Assembly (NCBI GenBank): GCA_027603945.1
Contig: JADIIU010000030.1
Coordinates: 1-64,000, forward strand
Direction: 5' to 3'
From: Terramyces sp. JEL0728
Taxonomy: Eukaryota; Chytridiomycota; Chytridiomycetes; Rhizophydiales; Terramycetaceae
Length of the DNA: 64,000 nt
In this document: piece after piece, positions 41,563 to 50,987 of the stretch
How the letters are laid out: every line of letters begins with the position of its first letter
Numbering within the stretch: position 1 is the first letter of the stretch
Notes under the pieces: generated by a model
Told to the model about the DNA's origin: nothing
What the model saw: only the letters and a program-made list of their open reading frames with translations
Databases searched by the model: none
Made by a program: the position numbers and the translations under genes

Positions 41563-44072
41563 TTATTGAAACATTCTTCCATTTCTTAGAAAATGGACCA
41601 ACTTTGGCTTAGCAATGACTATACGACCAATCATATCCTCGTAGGTCGCCAAATCTTCCCCAATCCTATAAGTTTTATCCAAATCCTGCCATATGATATA
41701 ATCTTTGGAATTGCACATATCATCCGCGTTTTCCATTAACGACGCAGAATTAACCATAGTTGTAAAATATAGTTTGTCATATGTGAGCCTTATGCCATTT
41801 TCTACGGGCCAAGGACACCTAATGCTAGGAATAAACAAGTAAATTGCATAGATGCTGATTAAAAACAAGAGGGTGCAGGAAATTAGCCCCAATATCAAAC
41901 CTAGCTGTGTAATTTGGAGAAAAGCTTCATTGTGAATCACGGAATTTCTAATGCAGGAGGTCCCTATTCCTGAAAATGTTCTTTGAATGCCAGACCGCAA
42001 GACAATACTATACAATACTTCCATTCCAGATCCTAATAATACAACAGATGGGGTCATGAGGTCTTGAGTCGTCCTTTACGTTAAAAACGTTTACCATTTA
42101 AGTAGAGGATTCGTCAATCCATTGCTTTGCTGTGGCAGTAAATTTATAGACCGGGTTCCACCCAAAACGCTTTCAAAAGCGTACGATGCCCAAGTGGTGT
42201 TGGCTGGACCCAACAAATATCTCGTAGTCACATACTTTGCAGCAACTAGTATCAACAGCAAATTACCAGAACTTGGAGTGCCGTCTGTCATCATCTGCAC
42301 TTGAACCACCGCAAAATTAAAGTTATTCACAGTTGTGCTGCAAACAGGAGCAACATTTAAATACTGATTTCCTCCACAAACATTATCAAAGCCGGTTAGA
42401 GCACTTTTGATATTAATTGTCGTTGAATTTAGCTGGGTGATTTTTGATATTAACCCTTTTAGCGGGTTGGTGTTCGAATAGCTTGTTTGAAAGTAAGTAA
42501 AATCACTTTGGTTGATGCCCAAGTAATTCATGTCCTCTGGATCATTAATATTAATACAGTAGCAATCGCTGAATATCTGTAAAGTATATCCTTGTCCGAC
42601 AATTGATTGCCCATCTGCAGCGGCATCCAACAATTGGGGTCCCATAATAAAAGTAGAATACGTGCTATCTGAGCTACCTAGTTGCATTTCTTCTGCTCTC
42701 ATTACTCCCAAGGCTTGGCCAAATATATGACTCGCTACTCCAGTGGCATAATCGAAATTTGGAAATGTTCTGTCTTCAGGATATCCATACTGGGTGTAAA
42801 CTAAACAATTGCCATAACCATCATCCGTATAAAGTACTTCTGCACTAATTGAGACAGATACAATCGGGGTAACGATGGTTAAAAGCTCCAGCACCAACCA
42901 AAACCATCTTAAGCGAATCAATGTTTGTCTGCAAGCGCTATTTTGTGAAAGCTCTTTTGCAAATTTATGCTTGTGAGATATCTTGGCTTGAGTGTATCCG
43001 CAAACAGCCAGACTATACCCGGTTCTACATTAGCCAGATTATACTTTCTCGTGAGGCAATAACCAAAATAGGCAGAAATAGCTTCATTCAAACTGCTTGC
43101 TACCAGGTAGTTCGCTGCCAAGAGTGCAACTTCAATAATAACACTAAACGCTGACTGGGTTACTACTTGTTCAATAGGTATCCTTAGTCCAATTGACAGC
43201 CAAACGAATACGTACGCCAAACCAACACAATATACTACCGAAAGCAATGTCAATTTTAGTCTCCACACTTTTTTGCCAAAAGATTCGTTAATTTCCCTTG
43301 CAGTTGGGTATTTAGAGTTCAAGGAGCTGCCTAAATTCAACTATAAGGTACCATTACTCGATTCGCTCTTCTTATCGTCAAATCTTTGATCAGTAACTTT
43401 TGCCCCGCTATCATTCAACATCTCTACACTTCTTTTAATATGTGGATCGAAAACAGAATGTGGTTTTGGAGACGTATCGTAGTCCGAGTTGGATGCTGGA
43501 CCAAGGAAAAATGGATTTATAGCAGAAAGGTACGACTTCCGTGGCAGAGGGCTGATATCGCCTTGATGGATCTTGCCGTCACTGGTTTCTTGCTTTCCAA
43601 TTGATGTGGTATTCGCAGACGGCACTTGTAAACTGTCGGCTGTTTTCTTGTGCGGAACTACTAGAATTGGATAACTGCCTTCTGCATTTACATCTGCACT
43701 TTTAGGTTCCTTCTCTTCTTCTTGAATTGGGAATGGGATTACCAAAGAAGGAAGTCTTGAACTTGATTCTCTGCCTTTCCTCTCTGGAGTATTGATGACA
43801 ATTTGAGGTAAAGATTCAGATGCAGACACCACTGAAGTTCTTTTCTCATCAATTGATTGATTACTATCCTCCATGAAATTCACTTTACTTCTTCGTCGCT
43901 TAGGTGGCTCGATTTCTACTGAAACTTCTTGATTGATAGAATTGGTGGACTGCGTTATTCCCGGTGCTTCTCCTTCCTGGGCTTCATCTGCTAGCAAAAC
44001 TCCGCTGTGTGATTTAAATGACTGAGAATGGCTCTTTTTCAAAATGGAGTGCGGATTATTATCTTGGGACAT
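41563..44072 (-). CDS. Large multi-pass membrane protein of unknown family, paralogue 3
   Basis: 815 aa from four exons. The N-terminal 245 or so residues are disordered and Ser-rich. Introns are a 21-nt one joining SSNG to SSLNSKYP, a 20-nt one with a GC 5' site at 42982-43001 joining IVWLF to ISHKHKFAKELSQNSAC (inferred from the paralogues), and a 21-nt one between LLKW and TTQDLM. The family motifs QNSACR, GMEVLYSIVLRSGIQRTF and GTSC are present. ACGCGT at 44077-44082 is five bases upstream of the ATG. The gene is divergent from the TRAIP-like gene. Confidence 0.75.
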
Positions 44073-44182
44073 GCTTACGCGTAATTAATCAAAAAATAAT
44101 ATGTAATGAATATTGATGATACAGCGATAACCACTTGTATTATTTCAATATGTGATTTGTGGACGGATGGAATATTTTCCAA

Positions 44183-45453
44183 ATGTCCGAGGAAGAGCCA
44201 ATCTGCTCAATCTGCCTAGAGTCTGTGAGAATCAAACTATCTCTGAATAATGTTGGATAAGCTAATATAGGTGACTACTGCTAACACAGGTACCTTGATA
44301 TTGATCCAGGTTTGTATTACAACCACCTGTGAGCATTATTTTCACACGCAATGGTAAGGTCCACAATAATGCAGCTTGAACAAGAATATGCAGCACAGCA
44401 AAAAGTGTCCAAATTGCAGATCGAATTTAGGAAAGATTATTCAGCTGCCGGATGAGTTTTTCACGGAATTAACAGTAAAAGAAATACAGATACCAGCAAC
44501 CAAGGAGATCCAAGATGGTTTGGGATCCGAAGCCGTAATGCGATTACACAGGTAATATTTATATTGATCTCTGGTTATTGTGCATTTATTTAGGTATACC
44601 TCGCTAACAAAGGTATTTTTTAGCTCATAAAGGGATTTGATTGAAAGACAGAAGCAAGTAGAGGAGCTGGAGTTAGAACTAGAGGATGCCAGGTGTCAAA
44701 TTGAGGATATTCAAGACTCAGCGAATGATTTAAATGAAATTGAAGTGGATGAGTTGCAGGCACAGTTATTTACCATGAATAGGAAGCTGGACAATGAAGA
44801 ACAAAAGAATATATTCCTCCACTCCAATTGCCAGCGTATTTTTTTGCTGATCCAGGATTGGAACACACAATAGAATCCTTGCTGGTAGAAAGGGATAAAC
44901 TACTAATAGAAAGCAACAAAAGCAAGGATACAAGTCAGGAAAACGCTCTGTTGAAAGCCCAGCTAAAGCAAGCGTCAAATAATTTGAAGCTGACAGAAAA
45001 CAAACTGAAAGCCTTTTGCGGGATGAATTCAATTACTTTGGAGACAAACAATGTCGACTATGACCACCTATCGCAGGAAGAACTGAAGCAGCTGATAATT
45101 TTTAAATGCCAAAAACTTTTAAAAGAAACAAACGAAAAGGAGATGTTTAAAGAAAAGTTCTTGAAGCTAAAGCAAAGCATGGAATCTTTAAAAAAAGAGC
45201 ATGATACGAAAATACACAAAATAAAGACGTTGCAGGAAATTCCTTCTGTAACGTCTGTGCAAAACGCTTGCACTGACCCAGTGGCAATCAAGAGTGATAA
45301 GGAAATTAATTTTTCGATCTGTGCTCCAGGATCTGTAAAAGAACAATAATCTAGAAAAATACAAAGAGGAAATTCGAGAAATTTGTAGAAAAGAAAGAGT
45401 TAAAGAAAGCTGTGAAAACTGCAGTACCAACGAAAGCTTGGTTCAACCGATAA
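44183..45453 (+). CDS. RING-finger coiled-coil protein, TRAIP-like E3 ligase
   Basis: 356 aa. The RING runs CSICLESV...TTCEHYFHTQC...HSKKCPNCRSNLGK, assembled only after splicing; its second His-x2-Cys is split by a 21-nt intron (44354-44374). It is followed by long coiled coils (ERQKQVEELELELEDARC..., LLKAQLKQASNNLKL...) and a basic C-terminus ending AWFNR, reached through a 20-nt intron at 45335-45354. N-terminal RING plus coiled coil is the layout of TRAIP, a ubiquitin ligase acting at stalled replisomes; other RING-coiled-coil proteins are possible. Two of its five introns are multi-unit arrays. Confidence 0.75.
44252..44309 (+). repeat. Three-unit micro-intron array in the RING gene
   Basis: Three complete but unrelated units lie head to tail: GTTGGATAAGCTAATATAG (44252-44270), GTGACTACTGCTAACACAG (44271-44289) and GTACCTTGATATTGATCCAG (44290-44309). 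They separate codons for LSLNN and VCITTTC of the RING domain. All junctions are AG|GT; two of the units carry CTAAT/CTAAC. Confidence 0.85.
44552..44632 (+). repeat. Four-unit micro-intron array in the RING gene
   Basis: Units 44552-44573 (22 nt, ends CTG), 44574-44593 (GTTATTGTGCATTTATTTAG), 44594-44612 (GTATACCTCGCTAACAAAG) and 44613-44632 (GTATTTTTTAGCTCATAAAG) lie between MRLHR and DLIERQ. The first unit ends in TG rather than AG, so the first boundary is less certain. Confidence 0.75.
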
Positions 45454-45611
45454 ATTATTAAAAATGTAGTCTTATTTTCCCTTATTTTTCATTTACCGCA
45501 AATTTGGTGGTCAAGAATATAAATTCTAATGGCAATGGGGGGCTGTTTGCCACAGTTTTGAAACGGAATGTCAAATGGGCTGTTTGTTTACTTTAACCTA
45601 GTGTGTTTATT

Positions 45612-48600
45612 ATGCGAAGCGAAAGCAAATTGAATAGGAGCATAGAGGACGGAGTCGATCATCCGGAAAACCCAATTATCGATTCGCTCGACAAGTCAGC
45701 TCCAGAAGTTGTTATGGCGACAATTGCAAAGCAAAATTTCATTTTAAACTTGTTCCAGAGCAAAAATGTTACTCCCTATTCGGATATCAGACAGATTTAC
45801 AGCCTACAAAGAAAGAATGAAAGGTGGGTTGTTGCTGATTTAGAAACGAACTTTCAAACGCTGTATTTACCGCTCGGTTGAGAGTGTATATTGTCGAAAC
45901 ATTATCTAAATTGAAAAAAATACGAGAAATTGTGATTAAAAACAGATGGATGTTGGTAAGCAACTTTTTATTGTAGTCAATCACGGCATTGGTGGTGGAT
46001 TTTGTTTTCACGATATTTTACATGTCGGAAATTGAGGACAATGCCGAGAGGCCGTGCAATTCAGCAGATATAGAGCCATGCGGAACTACTGGATTGCCTT
46101 TTTGGATGCTTATGCGTAGACCGCCGGCGACTTTTCACGTAATGGTCGGGCTTTCGGTTATTCAATTACTGGTTTTGGTATTGAACTGTGCCTTTATAGT
46201 GGATAGCGCTAAGGTTTACCTCACATCTCCATTGACGCTGTTGGACTTGGCTATCATTGTACCGTTCATTGCTTTATCTCGATATCCTGGATCAAGATTT
46301 ATCTGTAACTGCATCTGACGTTAGATATACCATACTTTTTAAGAATATTTTTACTAGTTCCAAATCTCAAGTCGGTATTAAGATTAAGGAAACAGTGGTC
46401 TCCTGTAAATTTCAGTGATTACAAGGAGAAATTGATTATTTTACTGGCATACATTTGGGTATTGCTTTATTTTGGGGTTTGCTTTGGATTAACTTAGGTA
46501 TTCAAATTCTAACATAGGCGTGTTCATTCAATTATTTTGAAACTAAATTGCCCGAGAGTATAAATTTACAAAACCAGCTGACTAGTAAGACTGGACAAAA
46601 TGGAAGTCAATTACTTGGGGTTGTAGAAACGTTTTACTTTATGGTTATTACCATGTCCACTGTTGGTTATGGCGATATTGTTCCAAAGACAATTCCTGGG
46701 CAACTTGTAGTCATACTTCTCATTTTTGCTGGTATCACTCTTTTGCCCGGCCTCGCTTCTGATTTGACCGAAACTATCAAGATACAGTCGTCTGGTGTTG
46801 GGCATTACACCAGAGGAAAGAGTCCGTTTTTAGTTATTTGTGGGAATTTGGTGGAAACAAATAGAATTGTTGAAATGATAAAAGAAGTGCTAAGAAAGGT
46901 AATATTTACTCATAGCTAGGATCCCAAAAAGACTATGAAAATTGTGCTTTTGTCTAGGTCGCCGGTTTCCGAAGAATTAAAGTACCATTTGAACCACTAC
47001 TCCTTGAAGCAAAGAGTCACCTTCCTTCAGGGTAGCGGGCTGGAAAACTCTGATTTTGAAAGAGTGCAGCTACACCATGCCCAAGCATCCTATATTTTAG
47101 CAAGTAAATTGGATTTTATCCTAGGCACTACTGCTGAAAACCACAGAATTGAAGACGAACACAACACTCTTCGTGCGTGGGCATTTGATAAGTTTGCACC
47201 TGATACGCCTATCTACCTTGAAACAATACTGCCGCAAACGGCATACTTACAAGAGGATTTGGCAAGCGGAAGTAACTCATATTAATGTAGTTGTGTGCAT
47301 TGACGAATTTAAGCAGATTTTCTTGGCGTACAATTGCATTTATCGCGGGATTGGGACTTTAATGATAAATTTACTGCGAGGCACAAAGAATTATACTCAC
47401 TTTGGTATTCCGTGGCAAGTGCAGTATGCAGATGTAAGGAGAGTTAATTGTAGGGGGCTCAAAATGAAATATTCAAGATCCAACTAAACCCACTGTTTAT
47501 TGGACGATCATTTTCGACGGTTTCGCTATACCTCTACAGACAATTCCAGGTAATTACATTCGGTATTCATTATTACATCCCACAGAATGAAATTCACCAC
47601 GTCGCCCTAAACCCTGGTACAAGATACAACTTGAAAAAAGGAGATTGTCTCTATGTTATTGCAAACTCCCGAGCAATGCTGCAAGAAATTGCTGATTTAA
47701 CTGAAGATCAATTTGACCGAACAAGGGATACTGTCAGCCTAAGTCTCCGTTCATACAACCATAAAACACATTTATCAAGAGACACATTGAATGTAAAGGA
47801 CGAATACAATTCACGGTATGTTGTTGGATACCCGCCGCAAACTCACAACTCGAAAGTGCCGCTATGCTGGCTGCTCCCATCACTTGTTCAGGAGCTGCAG
47901 GAAGTCTTACTGCAAAATGCTGAAAACTTGAAATCGCACATATTGGTTTGTACTAATGATTACCATATATTCAGATTTATCGCTACTCTGAGATCTTCCC
48001 AAATCAGAAGTGAAGATCTTAAACCAATCCTTGTCATGTGCCCCAAAATTCCGACAGCGCAAGAGTTCCAAAGGTTCCACTGTTTCCCACAGGTTTACTT
48101 TATCCGCGGGGAAGCGCACAAAGCTCTTCATCTTAGGAGAGCGGGATTATTCCATGCTTACAGAGTGGTATTGACCAATTTATCCAACCATGTACACCAA
48201 CGAGATGTAGCTGCGCAAGATGGGGTCGATGGATTAGCCGATAGCTCTACAATCATGGTTTCAAATTTGATTTACAAAATGTGTGAAAACGAAGGAATTC
48301 GAACACCTGCTGTTGTAGAATTGCGCAAGCGGTCAAATATTAAATTCCTGAGCCCGGGAAGCGTCCATTTTGCTCCCAAGCAGAGGAGAAGGATCATGGG
48401 TAAAGCTGATGATAACGGACCAAACGATGACATTCATTACTCTCCAATGTTTGTCACTGGAAGTGCTGTTTCACCGATTATGCTGGAATCAATTTTATCC
48501 TCTACATACCACCAACCATCAATTTTGAACGTTTTTAATGTTCTTTGCGGAGTGAGATACAAAGTATTTCTTGTTTAACGTTAGGTTGATAGTGAAATTG

Positions 48601-48857
48601 ATAGCATGCTGGAATTTGAGCTGGCAACATTAAGATCTATTAAAGTACCAAGAGAATTTGTAGATGGCACTTTTGGAAGATTGTACTACAACTTGTGCGA
48701 AACTCTCGGAGTGATTCCTATTGGTCTTCTTAGGGATGTCGACCCTGATTTGGGAAATGTCATGCCATTTGTATTTACGAATCCTCCTTGGAGTTTGCTC
48801 CTCAAAAACACCGACAGCATCTATGTAATTGCCACCCCAAGCGCATTCGCGAATTAG
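45612..48857 (+). CDS. Slo-type (BK-like) potassium channel
   Basis: 1020 aa from nine exons. TM segments S1-S6, with LLDLAIIVPFI (S3) and YFLRIFLLVPNLKSVLRLRK (S4 with spaced Arg). The pore is VVETFYFMVITMSTVGYGDIVP with the K+ selectivity filter TVGYGD. Two RCK domains follow (FLVICGNLVETNRI...KIVLLSRSP..., then LKSHILVCTNDYHIFRF...). Length and order match the Slo family of Ca2+- or Na+-gated large-conductance channels; I did not find a clear calcium bowl. Introns are 19-21 nt except one of 41 nt (46477-46517), which is two abutting units just before the pore. Confidence 0.9.
46477..46517 (+). repeat. Two-unit micro-intron array in the K+ channel gene
   Basis: A 21-nt unit (46477-46497, GTTTGCTTTG...TTAACTTAG) is followed directly by GTATTCAAATTCTAACATAG (46498-46517). 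Removing both joins VLLYFG to ACSFNYFETK. Removing only one leaves a frameshift or stop. Confidence 0.85.
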
Positions 48858-48902
48858 CGTTGTATTTATTTTGAATATACCTTGTTTTGTTTACTTTTTC
48901 GC

Positions 48903-50957
48903 ATGGCTTTCACGCGTAAACCAGTTTCAAGTGATCCTGCAAAGCCAGTATACATTATCTGTAAGCGAATTATATTGATATTGTCGTACGTTGATATTCA
49001 TTTTAGGTCTTGGGATCCTTCAAGTGTAAACAATGGTGCTGAACGAACACAGTTGCGCGAAGATGGCCAGTCGATTGGAGAAACTATAACCATGCTTCTT
49101 ACAAAAGTCCAAATGGAAGGCCAGGGAAAGTTGTCCGTGCTGAAAAGACTACACCTCGCACCAGAACAAATTCGTCACGACGTTGACATGATTTTATACA
49201 CCAACAGTCCGGATAAGATAAAGTCTTGCGTCAAATCAATCAACCAAGTACTTAAAGATATCGAGGCTTTAACCCTATCCAGAGAAGGGGTCGAAATTGG
49301 GGGGAAATCAACGTCAAGCGCAAAGGTATCAAACATCCGTTCCAAATTAGATGAAACTCAGCAAAGTGCTAAAATCACGGGAGGGCTGGTTGGACAACGA
49401 GCTTGCACTTTTAAAAATACCGCGACAGAGTCAAGGTTCCATAAATACCCTTCAGATTCCACTAGATCGAGACACGATTCTTATAGCAGTGCAAACACAC
49501 AATCTGGTGGACTGGTCCAGTACGCCGTATCGAGCGTAAATCTAGATTCACCAAATCTGAATTTGTCTGAAGATTTCGGTAAATTAACGCTGGAATTTGA
49601 AAAAGTGTTGGAAAATACCTCAAAACATGAAAGCCCGCTTTTAAAACCTGTTGCAGATACAACAAAGTCAAAAATCAAAGTAATTCCAGTCCCGTCCGTT
49701 CCTCAAAGTGCAGAGCCAGTGACTGTCCTATCTAAATCCATACTCAGAAATAACTCAGAGTCGTCCCATGATTCAACTGGCACAGTTAAAACTTTGGAAG
49801 TTTTTCTAAAATATCAGCAGACGACGGCAAAGGCAAAATGGACTGTTAGCGATGGTGCAGCGGGGCTGAAAGACCTTTTTACTTCCAAATTCCCTGAAAT
49901 GCCTCCAGGATTTGAAGTTCAAATACTAGATCCAAACTACAACAAGTTTTACAAACTGAATGATGTCAATGATGTCTGTAATGGGAGCGTTCTCACAGTT
50001 CAACGTAGCAGATCAACTGATGAGCCCAGTGAATTTCACATTCTTGGCAAAAAGCTAGACCGCCTTTCTAATTTGGTACAATCACACCTGATTGTTGGTG
50101 GAAACATCTCCAACTCAGAAATGAAGCTTGAAAAGAAGAATTCTGAACTAAAACTGTACCTGAACCAAATTTCTGGTTTAAAAGCCGAATTAGAATCATT
50201 GAAATCATTCGCAAGGAATTTGATGAATGACACAAACCACAGTATAACTTCCCAGCTCGCCTTCATAAAAAGTAAACTCAAAAAACAGCAAAATTCTGCA
50301 ATTAACGAACAGACCAAGAAATGCAATCAGTTATTGGCTGATTTTAAAGAATTCAGCTTCTTTTTGGAAACCACCAGAGTAGATTTGACGAGAAAGGTAC
50401 GTCCTGGTGAATTATGCAAAAAGAAGATTGAAACTGAGATGGAATTACTTTTGTTTAGGCAGAGCACTCTACACAGCCAACTTGCAGATTTAAAGGCACT
50501 TTATAAAAAGCAATGGGAAGTATCATTACAATCTGTGCTTTCTGAGCAACAATCTGTATCCGATATGTTTGATAAATTGAACGATATTGATGAAATTGCG
50601 GAAACAAATGTTGATCTTGCCAACAACTTATTGCCAGTATTACGACACCAAATTCATGAAAGAGATGTCAGAGTAAAAAGGCCGAATATTACTGTGTGGA
50701 GTGCAGACCAAGTCAAGAGCTATGGGATGGAATTGATAGTGGCAGAATTGAGCGAGAAGGACTACGATATTGACAGATCTCACATTATCGCAATTGTGGA
50801 CAAACAAAGAAAACTAAAAGTCCTTCCTGAAAATGAATTCCAAAGTTCAATAACAAATGCAAAACTGAAAAATGTAGGAGGAATTGAAAAAATAGAACTG
50901 GAATTGGAACAAAAGAAAATCAACTTTTTGAAAGGAATTTTAAAGTCCCACACATAA
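48903..50957 (+). CDS. BUD6: Bud6/AIP3-type actin-interacting protein
   Basis: 684 aa read as one exon. The N-terminal region (SIGETITMLLTKVQ...LKRLHLAPEQIRHDV) and the central domain FLKYQQTTAKAKW...LKDLFTSKFPEMPPGFEVQILDP...YKLNDVNDVCNGSVLTV match the AIP3/Bud6 domain, followed by coiled coils to the end. Bud6 binds actin and formins and organises polarised growth. A segment near 48961-49006 begins GTAAG and ends TTTTAG and may hide in-frame micro-introns; removing its last 21 nt keeps the frame. An ACGCGT lies 10 nt downstream of the ATG. Confidence 0.82.
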   Translation: MAFTRKPVSSDPAKPVYIICKRIILILSYVDIHFRSWDPSSVNNGAERTQLREDGQSIGETITMLLTKVQMEGQGKLSVLKRLHLAPEQIRHDVDMILYTNSPDKIKSCVKSINQVLKDIEALTLSREGVEIGGKSTSSAKVSNIRSKLDETQQSAKITGGLVGQRACTFKNTATESRFHKYPSDSTRSRHDSYSSANTQSGGLVQYAVSSVNLDSPNLNLSEDFGKLTLEFEKVLENTSKHESPLLKPVADTTKSKIKVIPVPSVPQSAEPVTVLSKSILRNNSESSHDSTGTVKTLEVFLKYQQTTAKAKWTVSDGAAGLKDLFTSKFPEMPPGFEVQILDPNYNKFYKLNDVNDVCNGSVLTVQRSRSTDEPSEFHILGKKLDRLSNLVQSHLIVGGNISNSEMKLEKKNSELKLYLNQISGLKAELESLKSFARNLMNDTNHSITSQLAFIKSKLKKQQNSAINEQTKKCNQLLADFKEFSFFLETTRVDLTRKVRPGELCKKKIETEMELLLFRQSTLHSQLADLKALYKKQWEVSLQSVLSEQQSVSDMFDKLNDIDEIAETNVDLANNLLPVLRHQIHERDVRVKRPNITVWSADQVKSYGMELIVAELSEKDYDIDRSHIIAIVDKQRKLKVLPENEFQSSITNAKLKNVGGIEKIELELEQKKINFLKGILKSHT

Positions 50958-50987
50958 AATAAAGAAAATTTACTGAAACACTGGAAA

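Noticed and set aside
49006..49020. A 46-nt intron at the start of BUD6 (GTAAGCG...TTTTAG)
   Set aside because: Removing it shifts the frame into an early stop; the uninterrupted reading is in frame. A shorter in-frame 21-nt intron remains possible.
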